37,712 nt of DNA from an uncultured Prevotella sp. (GCA_944321645.1 CALUMB010000020.1:1-37712), one strand, 5' to 3'; shown: positions 25,046 to 34,652, numbered from the stretch's first letter. A program made the numbers and translations. Notes: generated by a model from the sequence alone, not told the origin.

Positions 25046-26299
25046 TCACTGCCGCTCGTCTATGGCGAAGCCCGCGCGGCGCAGGTCGTCCCAGAAGTGC
25101 GGGTAAGACTTCGTGACCACCTGCGGGTTGTTTATCCTAAGGCCGGGGTAGAGCAGCGCGAGCGGGGCGAAGGCCAGGGCCATGCGGTGGTCGTCGTAGG
25201 TGTCTATTGCCGCCTCGGGCTGCGGGTCGCAGCGCGAGCCGTCCCACGCCAGCTCGTTGTCGCCCAAGTCGCGCAGCACATAGCCCAGCTTGCCCATCTC
25301 CGCCTTCAGGGCCGCTATGCGGTCGGTCTCCTTTATCCTTAGCGTCTGCAGGCCGGTGAAGCGGAAGCGTATGCCGAGGGCGGCGCACGCCACGACGAAC
25401 GTCTGCACCATGTCGGGCGAGTTGACGAAGTCGTACTCCAGCCTCGGCAGCCTGTAGCCGGCGTGGCGGAGCCTCACCGTGGTGGGCACGCCCTGCTCGG
25501 TGCTGCCGAACGAGGTCTTGACGCCCAGCAGGCTGAAGATGTAGCGGGCCGAGGAGTCGCCCTGTATGCTGCCGTCGGCAAGCCCCTCGAGGGCCAGGCG
25601 GTCGTCGCGGTTGGAGTTGAGGGCCACCATCTCATACCAGTAGGAGGCCGCGCTCCAGTCGTTTTCTATCACCCACGGCCTCGGCACGTAGGGCTTGGGC
25701 TTGACGGTTATGGTGTCTATGTCGCTCCACTCGGCCTCGGCTCCGAACTTGTTCATAAGCCAGAGCGTGAGGTCGATGTATGGGCGCGAGATAATCTTGC
25801 CCGCGAGGCGCAACTCAAGGCCGCAGCGCATCGTTGGGCCGACCATCAGCAGCGCCGATATGAACTGCGAACTGACGTCGCCCGCCATCACGAGCGGGCC
25901 GCCGTCTATCTGCCGCCCGCGTATGCGCAGCGGCGGGTAGCCCTCCTGGCCGACATACTCGATGTCGGCCCCGATGTAGCGCAGCGCGTCCACCAGCACG
26001 CCAATGGGGCGGTGGAGCATACGCTCGGTGCCGGTGATGGTGTGCTCGCCGGGCGTAACGGCCAGGTAGGCCGTGAGGAAGCGCATGGCCGTGCCTGCGG
26101 CCTTTATGTCTATCACGGGGGGCATATCGCGCAGGGCGGCAAGCGTCACCTGCGTGTCGTCGCAGTCGGAGAGGTTCTCCGGCAGCGGGCCGCCTCCGGC
26201 CAGCGAGTGGATGATGAGTGCGCGGTTGCTTATGCTTTTCGACGATGGCAGGTTGATTGTGGCGTCGAGTATCTTCGGGGGGGTCAGTATGTATTGCAT
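25046..26299 (-). CDS. aroA: 3-phosphoshikimate 1-carboxyvinyltransferase (EPSP synthase)
   Basis: 417 residues from the ATG at 26299 (MQYILTPPKILDATINLPSS). It transfers enolpyruvyl from PEP to shikimate-3-phosphate in aromatic amino-acid and chorismate synthesis. Motifs are LPSSKSISNRALI (substrate loop), DCDDTQVTLAAL, GTAMRFLTAYLA, DVSSQFISALLM, an EYDFVNSPDMVQTFVV segment carrying the catalytic Asp, and LRIKETDRIAALKAEMGKLG. It is slightly shorter than the E. coli enzyme. An upstream in-frame ATG (26386) precedes the promoter and is rejected. porW starts 86 bp downstream and may be co-transcribed. Confidence 0.95.
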   Translation of the reverse strand: MQYILTPPKILDATINLPSSKSISNRALIIHSLAGGGPLPENLSDCDDTQVTLAALRDMPPVIDIKAAGTAMRFLTAYLAVTPGEHTITGTERMLHRPIGVLVDALRYIGADIEYVGQEGYPPLRIRGRQIDGGPLVMAGDVSSQFISALLMVGPTMRCGLELRLAGKIISRPYIDLTLWLMNKFGAEAEWSDIDTITVKPKPYVPRPWVIENDWSAASYWYEMVALNSNRDDRLALEGLADGSIQGDSSARYIFSLLGVKTSFGSTEQGVPTTVRLRHAGYRLPRLEYDFVNSPDMVQTFVVACAALGIRFRFTGLQTLRIKETDRIAALKAEMGKLGYVLRDLGDNELAWDGSRCDPQPEAAIDTYDDHRMALAFAPLALLYPGLRINNPQVVTKSYPHFWDDLRRAGFAIDERQ

Positions 26300-26342
26300 T
26301 TCGTGGTCTTTTATAATGTTGGGTGTAAGTGTTTCTTGATTG

Positions 26343-26374
26343 CAAATATAGCCATTATAATCGTCACGGGCAAA
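26343..26374 (-). promoter_or_regulatory. aroA promoter
   Basis: Minus-strand TATATTTG (26343-26350) is the -7 box and TTTG (26371-26374) the -33 box, 20 bp apart. They lie 44 bp before the aroA ATG. Confidence 0.75.
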
Positions 26375-26519
26375 TATGGCGTGCAAAAAAAGGCAAAAGG
26401 CGGATTAAAAAGTAAAAAGGCAAAAGGGTAATTGAATGTCCGCAAAGCTCCAATTCAAAGGAGCTAAAGGAGTTATAAGAAGCCGTCGCCCAACTTCGTT
26501 CCGCCAAGAAGTTAGAGGA

Positions 26520-26960
26520 CAAATGTTAAAAAACGAACGGCCGAACGCCCTCAGAATCGCATATTCGCGGCAATTGCCGGACTTGCACGCAAATACGGCA
26601 GCCACGGGTGTGCAACGGCAAAGCCCTGGACAGCAAGTTGTTGCGCCGCAGCCCGGCAAATGTGTGCAACGAAACAGACGTTCCCGTGCCTTGCTTTTTG
26701 GCAAAACGCTTGGGGTTTTGGCTCAAAAAAGAGGGGAAACCGGGGGAAAACCGCCTGCAAGACGCGCCATTTCAGTTTGCGGAACAGGCCGTTTCGCATC
26801 CTAAAACGGGTCGTTTCGCAATGTAAGACGACCCGTTTTGCAAAGCAAGGCGGTTATAGGCGTGCCGCAAGCAGGAAAAAACGGCCCTGCATTTTCTATT
26901 TCGCCGCTTTCAGCCGTGTTAAATTCCGCCGGGCGAAATGCTAAAAAATCCAAAGGCGCA
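26520..26960 (+). repeat. Dispersed intergenic repeat, copy 3
   Basis: It occupies most of the 800-bp gap between aroA and secDF. It shares GCATCCTAAAACGG (26796-26809) and GTGTTAAATTCCGC (from 26926) with copy 2, and a weaker GCAAATAC block at 26589. Perfect 12-bp stem ACGACCCGTTTT (26828-26839) with 26803-26814. The remainder of the gap (26961-27100) is GC-rich with no gene. Confidence 0.7.
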
Positions 26961-27101
26961 CGAGTCTGGCACGGCGGCATTCCCCCACCCCGCGCCCGCC
27001 GGCAACGGCGCGGCGAGGCGGCGCCGGGCCGCAGCCGGCACGAAAAAACGGCCGCCCTATTCACATAGAGCGGCCGCACGGATATATATAAATCGTATTA
27101 G

Positions 27102-30100
27102 TTATCTTGCTTCTGCGAGTTGGCCTGCGCCTTCCTTGCGCGCCTCGCGCTCGCGCTTGCCCATGGTGAAGTAGGCCACAGGGGCTGCGATGAATATCGA
27201 CGAGAACGTACCGAAGACGATGCCGAGAATCATTGCCAGCGAGAAGCTGCGGATGCTCTCTCCTCCGAAGAAGATGATGACGAGCAGCACGAGCAGCGTT
27301 GCCGAGCCGGTGTTGATCGTTCGGGCGAGCGTCTGGTTGAGCGAGTCGTTGAAAAGGTCCCAGAGGTTGCGCTTCTTGTACAGGTGCATATTCTCGCGGA
27401 TGCGGTCGAACACCACCACCTTGTCGTTAATCGAGTAGCCGATCACGGTAAGTATGGCGCCGATGAACGTCTGGTCGATTTCGAGCGACATGGGCAGCAC
27501 GCCCCAGAGCAGCGAGTAGACGCCGAGCACGAAGAGCGTGTCGAGGGCCAGCGCCACCGTGGAGCCGAGCGAGAACGCCACGTTGCGGAAGCGCAGCAGG
27601 ATGTAGAGGAAGATGGCGATGATGGCAATCACAACGCTGACGATGGCGCCGTAGGTGATGTCCTTTGCCACGGCTGGGCCTACTTTCGAGCTGCTTATGA
27701 TGGAGCCACCCGCGCGGACGTCGGGGTTCTTGAAGGCGTTGACGTCGGCCTGGGTAACAAGCCCGGCGGCATGGAGCTTCTCGTAGAGTATGTTCTCAAT
27801 CTCGTTGTCCACGTCGGGGCTGTTGGACTCAATCTTATAGTTGGTGGTCACGCGGATGGTGTGCTTGTCGGTGCCGAGGGCGATGGCGCTGCACGTGGCC
27901 TCGCCGAAGGCTCCCTGGAGCACCTCGCGCACGTTTTCAGGCTCTACGGGCTGCTCGAACTGGAGCACATAGTTGCGCCCGCCGGTGAAGTCGATGCCCT
28001 CGCTGAAGCCGCGCATGGCGAAGCTGCCTATGAACACCACCGAGATGACAGCCCAAGTGACGAACGACGCCTTGTGCTTGCCCATGAAGTTTATCTTCGT
28101 GTTCTGCAGCATGTTCTGCGAAATCTTAGTGGTGAAGGTAAGCTTGAGCCACTTGTCGCGCTTGAGCTGGTGGTCGTAGACCATGCGGGTCATGTAGACT
28201 GCGGTGAAGAACGAGCAGCACAGACCGATGATGAACGTGGTGGCGAAGCCGCGGATGGGGCCTGTGCCGAACACGAACAGTATGACGCCGGTGATGATCG
28301 AAGTGAGGTTGGAGTCGAAGATGGCCGAGAAGGCGTTGGTGTAGCCTCGGTTGATGGCCTCCTTCACGTTGATGCCGTTGGCCAGCTCCTCCTTGGCGCG
28401 CTCGTGGATGAGCACGTTGGCGTCTACGGCCATGCCCAGCGAGAGGAGCAGACCGGCTATGCCCGGCATGGTGAGCACCGACTGGAACGAGGTCATGATG
28501 CCGAGCGTGAAGAACAGGTTGAACAGCAGCGCCATGTTGGCCACCATGCCCGGGATGAAGTTGTAGAGCACGATGAGGTATGCCATGAGCACGATGAAGG
28601 CGATGACGAACGACACGAAGCCCTGCTGTATTGACTCAAGGCCGAGCGACGGGCCTACCACCTCTTCCTGCACGATGCGGGTCGGGGCGGGCATCTTGCC
28701 GGAGTTGAGTGTGTTGGCCAAGTCCTTGGTCTCCTCGATGGTGAAGTTTCCGGTAATCTCGGAGCTTCCGCCGGCAATCTCGCCGTTCACCCTCGGTGCG
28801 CTGTATACGGTGTTGTCGAGCACTATGGCTATGGCGCGGCCGATGTTGGCCTTGGTTATCTGCGCCCAGCGGCGTGCGCCGTCGCTGTTCATCTGCATGT
28901 TCACGCAGGGGTGGCCCATCTGGTCGAAGCCGTCGCGGGCGTTGGTTATCACGTTGCCCTCGAGCGGAGCCTTGCCCGAAGGCTCGGTCACCTTGATGGC
29001 GTGCAGCTCGAAGATGGTTGCGGTCTTGTCGAACTCAACGGCCTTTGCGCTCCAGAGCAGCTTCACGTCGGAAGGCAGTATCTGGCGCGCTATGTCGGAG
29101 TAGATAATCTTGTCCACCTCGGCGGTGTCGCGTGCGGAGGCATACCCCACCACGCTGAGGCTCTGGCCCTGCACCGGCTGGAACACGGAGAAGAGCGGGT
29201 TCTGCTTCCTGAACATCTCGGCCTCGGCCGAAGCGTCCTTCGAGTCGGCCTTCTTGGCCGTACCTTTGGCGGCAATGGCTGCCGCGAGGCCGCCCTTCAC
29301 GGAGTCCGGCTGCGCCTCGGCAGAGTCGGCCTCGGCTGCCTCTGCTGGAGCCGCGGGGGCGGAAGTGCTGTCGAGCGCGGCATAGCGCTGGTTGAGCTGC
29401 ATGAGCAGCGGCACGATTTCCTGGCTGTTGTAGGTCTCCCAGAACTCCAGGTTTGCGCTGCCCTGGAGGAGCTTGCGCACGCGCTCCGGCTCCTTGATGC
29501 CGGGCATTTCCACCATGATGCGGCCTGTCTGGCCTTCGAGTTTCTGTATGTTGGGCTGCACGACGCCGAACTTGTCGATTCGGTTGCGCACCACGTTGAA
29601 CGAGTTGTCAACGGCCGACTGCACCTCGGCGCGGAGCGCGCGCTCCACCTCGGCGTCGGTGCTCTGCGTGCTCACCTTGCCCTTCATCTGCTGGGTGGCG
29701 AACACTTCGGCCAGGCGGTGGCCCGGGGCATTCTTGTGGTAGCTCTTGATGAAGAGCGAAACGAAGTCGTCCTGGCTGCTCTCCTCCTCGCGCTTGGCTT
29801 CCTCCATCGACTTGACGAAGGCAGCGTCGGTCTTGTGGTCGGCCAGAACTGCGATAACATCGGGCACCGACACTTCGAGCACCACGTTCATGCCGCCCTT
29901 GAGGTCGAGGCCGAGGCCAATCTCCATCTCACGGCACTGCTTCAGCGAGTAGATGCCGAGATACACCTTCTCGTTCATGATTGAGTCGAGATACTCTTGC
30001 CCCGCCTCTTCGCCCATGGCCGCGGCCTTGCTCTCATAGTGGCGCGTGACGAACGAGAAGGAGAGGTAGAATATGCACACAAGCACAAGCAGAAGTGTGA

Positions 30101-30128
30101 TAAACTTTACAATTCCTTTGTTTTGCAT
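27102..30128 (-). CDS. secDF: Fused protein translocase subunit SecDF
   Basis: 1008 residues, SecD and SecF in one chain, as usual in Bacteroidota. SecD: first transmembrane helix at about 9-27, GLDLKGGMNVVLEV (D1 motif), a large periplasmic P1 region with an Ala/Ser/Asp-rich insert (about 260-305), and MPGIAGLLLSLGMAVDANVLIHERAKEEL in the membrane core. SecF begins near 670 (TKINFMGKHKASFVTWAVISVVF) with GIDFTGGRNYVLQFEQP and ends VIGYSINDKVVVFDRIRENM. It uses proton motive force to pull preproteins through SecYEG. A -7 box lies at 30186. Confidence 0.96.
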   Translation of the reverse strand: MQNKGIVKFITLLLVLVCIFYLSFSFVTRHYESKAAAMGEEAGQEYLDSIMNEKVYLGIYSLKQCREMEIGLGLDLKGGMNVVLEVSVPDVIAVLADHKTDAAFVKSMEEAKREEESSQDDFVSLFIKSYHKNAPGHRLAEVFATQQMKGKVSTQSTDAEVERALRAEVQSAVDNSFNVVRNRIDKFGVVQPNIQKLEGQTGRIMVEMPGIKEPERVRKLLQGSANLEFWETYNSQEIVPLLMQLNQRYAALDSTSAPAAPAEAAEADSAEAQPDSVKGGLAAAIAAKGTAKKADSKDASAEAEMFRKQNPLFSVFQPVQGQSLSVVGYASARDTAEVDKIIYSDIARQILPSDVKLLWSAKAVEFDKTATIFELHAIKVTEPSGKAPLEGNVITNARDGFDQMGHPCVNMQMNSDGARRWAQITKANIGRAIAIVLDNTVYSAPRVNGEIAGGSSEITGNFTIEETKDLANTLNSGKMPAPTRIVQEEVVGPSLGLESIQQGFVSFVIAFIVLMAYLIVLYNFIPGMVANMALLFNLFFTLGIMTSFQSVLTMPGIAGLLLSLGMAVDANVLIHERAKEELANGINVKEAINRGYTNAFSAIFDSNLTSIITGVILFVFGTGPIRGFATTFIIGLCCSFFTAVYMTRMVYDHQLKRDKWLKLTFTTKISQNMLQNTKINFMGKHKASFVTWAVISVVFIGSFAMRGFSEGIDFTGGRNYVLQFEQPVEPENVREVLQGAFGEATCSAIALGTDKHTIRVTTNYKIESNSPDVDNEIENILYEKLHAAGLVTQADVNAFKNPDVRAGGSIISSSKVGPAVAKDITYGAIVSVVIAIIAIFLYILLRFRNVAFSLGSTVALALDTLFVLGVYSLLWGVLPMSLEIDQTFIGAILTVIGYSINDKVVVFDRIRENMHLYKKRNLWDLFNDSLNQTLARTINTGSATLLVLLVIIFFGGESIRSFSLAMILGIVFGTFSSIFIAAPVAYFTMGKREREARKEGAGQLAEAR

Positions 30129-30185
30129 TTCTGTTGTTATGTAGTTTTTTTATGATTATTTTTCGCCATCACAATTTTTAGCTTG

Positions 30186-30193
30186 CAAATATA
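30186..30193 (-). promoter_or_regulatory. -7 box of secDF
   Basis: Minus-strand TATATTTG matches TAnnTTTG, 57 bp before the secDF ATG. The -33 region is only TTTTC-like. The flanking sequence is AT-rich. Confidence 0.55.
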
Positions 30194-30240
30194 GCATTTT
30201 TTTTACATTGTTGAAAATTTATCCCGATTTTTCGCGCCTT

Positions 30241-31323
30241 TTATTGCATTTTAAGCCAACAATAAATGGGATAGTGGTCGGATGCGGCTATTTTGTCGTC
30301 GACGGTACACTTGTACGGCTCGAAGCTCCCGGAGCACATCATGTTGTCTATCCTCACGAAGAAGCCCTTCTGGTTGTACGACAGGCCGATGCCCCTGCCG
30401 GTTGCCACATAGCAGTCAGTGAGTTCCTCGGCCAGCACCCGCCGCGTGTAGGAAATGGGGCTGTCGTTGAAGTCGCCGCAAAGTATCGTGGGGTAGCGGC
30501 TGTGCTCCGCCACGTACTTGCGCACCGAGTCGGCCTGCGGGGCGCGCCGGGCGGCGGCGTCGCCGAGCTTGTGCAGCAGCCTCTTCGACTCCTCGCGGGC
30601 TGTGTCCTGCGCCACCTCGCCCTTCAGTATTTCCTTGTACTTCGCCCTGTCGTCCGGCGAAAGGCCGGTGCTCTCGAAGTGGTTGTTGACCACGAGCACG
30701 GTGTCGCCCCCCACCTTCAGGTAGTAGGCCACGCTGCCGTTGCTCTTCGCGGGGTAGCAGATGCGCTCCTTGCGCAATATCGGGTAGCGGGTGTAGATGC
30801 CGAGCGTGTTGACCAGCCGCGTGCCGTCCATTATGTGGGTGGTGTCGGAGTGGGCGAACGCGCTGTCGAGCCTCGCCTTCACGTCGCGCCCTCCCTGCAA
30901 GTCTTCCTGCAAGCACACGATGTCGGCGCCGCTGTTGCGTATGTAGTCCACTATCTCGCCCACGGCGTTGCCGTGCTCCGGCGACGAGGCGTAGCCCCTG
31001 ACATTGTATGAAAGCACCTTAATGGAGCCTTCGGGCGGGTCGGCCCTGTGGTTGATGGGGAGGTAAACCCTTATCGGCGCGAAGGCGGCGGCGTAGGCGG
31101 CGATGGGTATCAAGGCCATGCGCCGCTTGAAGAAAAGCCAGAAGGCGAGGAAGCCGAGGTTGGCCAAGAGGAACAGCGGGAACAACAGGCCCGCCGTGGC
31201 GATGTATGGATGGTGGGTGGGGTCGGCGTAGTCGGTGAAGCCCACGAGCACCATCGCCACGCCCACGGCCACGTTGGCCCCAGCGACCACGTTGACAGTG
31301 AAAGTCTTGAGTTGCCGTATCAT
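30241..31323 (-). CDS. Membrane-anchored endonuclease/exonuclease/phosphatase family protein
   Basis: 360 residues. The N-terminus has two to three transmembrane helices (about 10-30, 40-65, 68-88). The EEP domain (about 100-360) has VLSYNVRG, DIVCLQEDLQG (metal-binding Glu), the VVNNHFES segment, LCGDFNDSP and the terminal SDHYPIYCWL with catalytic Asp-His. EEP proteins hydrolyse phosphodiesters in nucleic acids, lipids or inositol phosphates; the substrate here is unknown. The active site would face away from the membrane on a periplasmic or cytoplasmic loop. The start is 12 bp from the rhomboid stop, indicating a two-gene operon. Confidence 0.88.
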   Translation of the reverse strand: MIRQLKTFTVNVVAGANVAVGVAMVLVGFTDYADPTHHPYIATAGLLFPLFLLANLGFLAFWLFFKRRMALIPIAAYAAAFAPIRVYLPINHRADPPEGSIKVLSYNVRGYASSPEHGNAVGEIVDYIRNSGADIVCLQEDLQGGRDVKARLDSAFAHSDTTHIMDGTRLVNTLGIYTRYPILRKERICYPAKSNGSVAYYLKVGGDTVLVVNNHFESTGLSPDDRAKYKEILKGEVAQDTAREESKRLLHKLGDAAARRAPQADSVRKYVAEHSRYPTILCGDFNDSPISYTRRVLAEELTDCYVATGRGIGLSYNQKGFFVRIDNMMCSGSFEPYKCTVDDKIAASDHYPIYCWLKMQ

Positions 31324-31335
31324 AGCCCCCTCCCG

Positions 31336-32268
31336 TCAGTTGTCGCTGCTGTCGAAGAGCTTCCTCTTCTCCTCTTTCGTGAGGCTGTCGTAGCCGCTCT
31401 TGCGTATCTTGTCGAGTATGCGGTCTATCTCGTCCTGCTCGGCCTTCTTGCGGGCGTTGTATTCCCAGTCGCTCTCTGAGCGCGTGCGTGCCGTCTCGTC
31501 GCGGCTGCCGTCGCGTGGAGCCTTGCCGCCGGCGTGCTTCCGGCGATAGTTGTCGAACGTGTCCTTCAGGCTGTCGAAGAACTGCCGGCCGTTGCTCGGG
31601 CCGTAGCCCACGCCCGGGTGCCTGTTCCAGTAGCGTATCATGAAGAACCCGAAGAGCATTCCGCCGAGGTGTGCCATGTGCGCCACGCCGTCGCCGGACG
31701 ACCCTATGGCCGAGAACAGCTCGAGGGCTGCGTAGAAGATGACGAACCACTTGGCCTTGATGGGAATCGGTATGGGGAAGATGAATATGCGCTCGTTGGG
31801 GAACGTCATGCCGAAGGCGAGCAGGATGGCGTATATCGCGCCCGACGCGCCGACGGTGGTGAACAGGTTGAGGTACTCCGGGAGCTGGCCGTGGGGGAGC
31901 ACCATGCCGCTAGCTACCAGCATGGGCGCGTCGCTCGTGATGAGCGGGTAGAACTGCACGAACTGCGCCACCTCCTGCATCAGGCCGGCGCCCACGCCGC
32001 ACGAGATGTAGTAGAAGAGGAACTTCTTGCCTCCCCACACGCTTTCCATCACCCTGCCGAACATCCACAGGGCGAGCATGTTGAACAGGAGATGCGCCCA
32101 GCCGCCGTGCAGGAACATATACGTGAGGAGCTGCAGCACGCTGAAGTCGCTCGCCATGAAGAAGTGGAGGCCGCCGATGTCGGCCAGCTGCGGGTAGACG
32201 AGCGTGGCGACAAAGGCCAGCAGGTTGATGATAAGCAGGTTTTTTGTGATGGGCGGAGTGTTGAACAT
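31336..32268 (-). CDS. Rhomboid family intramembrane serine protease
   Basis: 310 residues from the ATG at 32268 (MFNTPPITKNLLIINLLAF). The frame extends 11 codons upstream, but that extension is only 17 bp from the promoter box. Motifs: HGGWAHLLFNM (54-64), GASGA with catalytic Ser142, and AHMAHLGGMLFG with catalytic His200. Six hydrophobic segments precede a charged C-terminal cytoplasmic tail of about 80 residues (DNYRRKHAGGKAPRDGSRDE). It cleaves transmembrane substrates within the bilayer. Substrates are unknown. Confidence 0.92.
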   Translation of the reverse strand: MFNTPPITKNLLIINLLAFVATLVYPQLADIGGLHFFMASDFSVLQLLTYMFLHGGWAHLLFNMLALWMFGRVMESVWGGKKFLFYYISCGVGAGLMQEVAQFVQFYPLITSDAPMLVASGMVLPHGQLPEYLNLFTTVGASGAIYAILLAFGMTFPNERIFIFPIPIPIKAKWFVIFYAALELFSAIGSSGDGVAHMAHLGGMLFGFFMIRYWNRHPGVGYGPSNGRQFFDSLKDTFDNYRRKHAGGKAPRDGSRDETARTRSESDWEYNARKKAEQDEIDRILDKIRKSGYDSLTKEEKRKLFDSSDN

Positions 32269-32317
32269 AATTTCCGAGTCCTTTTCGTTATCGTTGCCCA
32301 AAGGGCGTTTCGCGGGG

Positions 32318-32346
32318 CAAAATTACTAAAAATATCCGGCAAACAA
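32318..32346 (-). promoter_or_regulatory. Promoter of rhomboid-EEP operon
   Basis: Minus-strand TAATTTTG (32318-32325) matches TAnnTTTG. TTG at 32344-32346 is 18 bp further upstream. Confidence 0.6.
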
Positions 32347-32407
32347 CCGCAAACTCCGCCCTTGTGGGCTATTTTTCAACAAAAAACTCACTTTTTTTTA
32401 TTTTTTG

Positions 32408-32438
32408 TTTGTTTTCTGAATTGTTTCCCCTAAATTTG
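32408..32438 (+). promoter_or_regulatory. Promoter of the HU gene
   Basis: TTTG (32408-32411) and TAAATTTG (32431-32438) are separated by 19 bp, a textbook match. The leader to the ATG at 32498 is AT-rich. Confidence 0.8.
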
Positions 32439-32497
32439 CGAAGACAAACCAGTCCATGCGAAAAATTCAACCGTATTTATAAATAAAAAGACTTCTT

Positions 32498-32770
32498 ATG
32501 AACAAGACAGAATTAATCGAAAAGATTGCCGAAGGGGCAGAATTGTCGAAGGCAGACTCCAAGAAAGCCGTAGACGCAGCCATTGAGGCCATCAAGGGCG
32601 CCCTCGCCGGCGGCGACACCGTCTCAATAGTAGGCTTCGGCACGTTCAGCGTGACGGAGCGCGGCGCGCGCGAGGGCATCAACCCGCGCACGAAGGAGAA
32701 GATACAGATTGCCGCCAAGAAGATGGTCAAGTTCAAGGCCGGCGCCGGCTTGGCCGACGCCGTAGAGTAA
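32498..32770 (+). CDS. HU family DNA-binding protein
   Basis: 90 residues, the normal HU length. MNKTELIEKIAEGAELSKADSKKAVDAAI forms the dimerisation helices. VSIVGFGTFSVTERGAREGINPRTKEKIQIAAKKMVKFKAG contains the beta arm with the conserved NPRT tip (Pro intercalates DNA). It is a nucleoid-associated DNA-bending protein. It is monocistronic: strong promoter upstream and a terminator 24 bp after the stop. Confidence 0.96.
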   Translation: MNKTELIEKIAEGAELSKADSKKAVDAAIEAIKGALAGGDTVSIVGFGTFSVTERGAREGINPRTKEKIQIAAKKMVKFKAGAGLADAVE

Positions 32771-32793
32771 GGCGGTCTGGAAAGAATAGAAAC

Positions 32794-32832
32794 CGGGCAG
32801 GCTTCCGTTGCGGATGCCTGCCCGAATTTTTT
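32794..32832 (+). terminator. Terminator of the HU gene
   Basis: CGGGCAGGC (32794-32802) pairs perfectly with GCCTGCCCG (32816-32824). The inner TCCG/CGGA extends the stem, and AATTTTTTAT follows. Confidence 0.9.
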
Positions 32833-32965
32833 ATGCCTGCGCCCTGCGTGCCGCCAATAGGCCACGCCACGCCCGCGCCCACAGACTGCGGCTTGGGCTT
32901 GCGGAGGAGCGCCCGCCCCTGCCGCCTTGGCCGGACTGCGGGCCGGACGCAGGGCCGCCAGTGCG

Positions 32966-33769
32966 TCAGGGCTGCTTGCCGATGTAGGCGAGTATGCCTC
33001 CGTCCACATATAATATGTGTCCGTTCACGAAGTCGGAGGCGTCGGAGGCCAGGAACACGGCCGGCCCCATCAGGTCTTCGGGCGTACCCCAACGCGCTGC
33101 GGGCGTCTTCGACACGATGAAGCTGTCGAACGGGTGGCGGCTGCCGTCAGCCTGGCGCTCGCGCAGCGGCGCGGTCTGCGGCGTGGCAATGTAGCCCGGG
33201 CCTATGCCGTTGCACTGTATGTTGTGCTCGCCGAACTCGGAGCAGATGTTGCGCGTGAGCATCTTAAGCCCGCCCTTGGCTGCGGCGTAGGCCGACACGG
33301 TCTCGCGGCCCAGCTCGCTCATCATCGAGCACACGTTGATTATCTTGCCGTGGCCCTTCTTGATCATGCCTGGTATGACGGCCTTCGACACGATGAACGG
33401 CGCGTTGAGGTCTATGTCCACCACCTGGCGGAACTCCTCCACCGACATTTCCGTCATGGGTATGCGCTTGATTATGCCGGCGTTGTTCACCAGGATGTCA
33501 ATCACCCCCAGCTCTTTCTCGATGTCGGCCACCATCGCCTTCACCTCCTCTTCGTCCGTCACGTCGCAGATGTAGCCCTTGGCGTCGATGCCCTTGGCCT
33601 TGTAGTCGGCCAGGGCCTGGTCCATGTGCTTCTGGCTGCGGCAGTTGAACGCAATCTTCGCGCCAGCGTTGGCGTATGCCTCGGCTATGGCGAAGCCAAT
33701 GCCGTAGGCCGCTCCCGTGACGAGGGCCACCTTGCCCTCGAGGGAGAACTTGCTCAATATTGAATCCAT
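32966..33769 (-). CDS. kduD: KduD-type short-chain dehydrogenase (2-deoxy-D-gluconate 3-dehydrogenase)
   Basis: 267 residues of the SDR family. TGAAYGIG at 18-25 binds NAD(P). NNAG is at 95-98. The catalytic residues are Asn122, Ser148, Tyr161 and Lys165. Family members are annotated gluconate 5-dehydrogenase or KduD. Because kduI is directly upstream (37 bp), reduction of 2,5-diketo-3-deoxygluconate in uronate breakdown is the best call. The pair feeds KDG from pectin or glycosaminoglycan oligomers into central metabolism. Confidence 0.88.
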   Translation of the reverse strand: MDSILSKFSLEGKVALVTGAAYGIGFAIAEAYANAGAKIAFNCRSQKHMDQALADYKAKGIDAKGYICDVTDEEEVKAMVADIEKELGVIDILVNNAGIIKRIPMTEMSVEEFRQVVDIDLNAPFIVSKAVIPGMIKKGHGKIINVCSMMSELGRETVSAYAAAKGGLKMLTRNICSEFGEHNIQCNGIGPGYIATPQTAPLRERQADGSRHPFDSFIVSKTPAARWGTPEDLMGPAVFLASDASDFVNGHILYVDGGILAYIGKQP

Positions 33770-33806
33770 TTGCTTGCTTCTAATTTACACGTTATTCACA
33801 AAATGC

Positions 33807-34652
33807 TTACTTCAGGTCGGTTATCTTGTAGAAGTCCTGGTCGCCGTAGTCCTGGTTCTCGCCGCCCATGCCCCAGATGAAGGTGTAGTTGTGGGTTGCG
33901 GCTGCGCTGTGGATGCTCCACTCCGGCGAGAGCACGGCCTGGTCGTTCTGCATCCAGATGTGGCGCGTCTCGTCTATCTCGCCCATGAAATGGCACACGG
34001 CCTGCTCCTCGGGCACCTCGAAGTAGAAGTAAGCCTCCATGCGGCGGCTGTGCACGTGGGCGGGCATGGTGTTCCACACGCTGCCCGGGGCAAGCTCGGT
34101 CATGCCCATCTGCAGCTGGCACGTTGGCAGCACCTGGCTTACGAGCATCTTGTTGATGTCGCGCTCGTTGCTCATCTCGAGCGAACCCATGTGGGCCACC
34201 ACGGCGTCGGCCTTGGTCACCTTCTTGCAGGGGTATGCCGTGTGGGCCGTCACGCTGTTGAAGTAGAACTTGGCGGGCTTGCCGGCGTCCTTGCTGGCGA
34301 ACACCACGTCGCGGTCGCCGCGGCCCACGTAGAGTGCCTCCTTGTAGCCGAGGGTGAACGTCTCGTCGCCCACCTTCACCGTGCCTTCGCCCAGTCCGAC
34401 GTTGTATATGCCAATCTCGCGGCGCGTGGTGAAGTGCTCGGCCTTCAGCGGGTCGATGGCCTCGAGCTTAAGCTCCTCGCCCACGGGCATTGCCCCGCCC
34501 ACGATCATGCGGTCGTACATGGAGTACACCATGTTCACCTCGTCGGCGGCAAACACCTTCTCAATAAGGAAGTCACGGCGGATGCGCTTGGTGTCGTAAC
34601 TCTTAGCGTCCTCGGGATGGGCCGCATAACGGATTTCGTAATTTGTCTTCAT
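33807..34652 (-). CDS. kduI: 5-dehydro-4-deoxy-D-glucuronate isomerase
   Basis: 281 residues, typical for the cupin-type isomerase. Zinc ligands occupy the expected spacing: His199, His201 (AHVHSRRMEAYFYF), Glu206 and His248. Start MKTNYEIRYAAHPEDAKSYDT and end WGMGGENQDYGDQDFY are standard. It converts 5-keto-4-deoxyuronate to 2,5-diketo-3-deoxygluconate, the step before KduD. Transcription starts from the box at 34854, leaving a leader of about 195 nt with hairpin potential. Confidence 0.96.
   Translation of the reverse strand: MKTNYEIRYAAHPEDAKSYDTKRIRRDFLIEKVFAADEVNMVYSMYDRMIVGGAMPVGEELKLEAIDPLKAEHFTTRREIGIYNVGLGEGTVKVGDETFTLGYKEALYVGRGDRDVVFASKDAGKPAKFYFNSVTAHTAYPCKKVTKADAVVAHMGSLEMSNERDINKMLVSQVLPTCQLQMGMTELAPGSVWNTMPAHVHSRRMEAYFYFEVPEEQAVCHFMGEIDETRHIWMQNDQAVLSPEWSIHSAAATHNYTFIWGMGGENQDYGDQDFYKITDLK

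Noticed and set aside
26436-26944. Short frames between aroA and secDF
   Set aside because: They are contained in repeat copy 3 and share hairpin-derived peptides with the other copies.
27120-28634. A 504-codon plus-strand frame opposite secDF
   Set aside because: Translation is rich in His, Glu, Val and Arg as expected for the antisense of a membrane protein gene; secDF is unambiguous.
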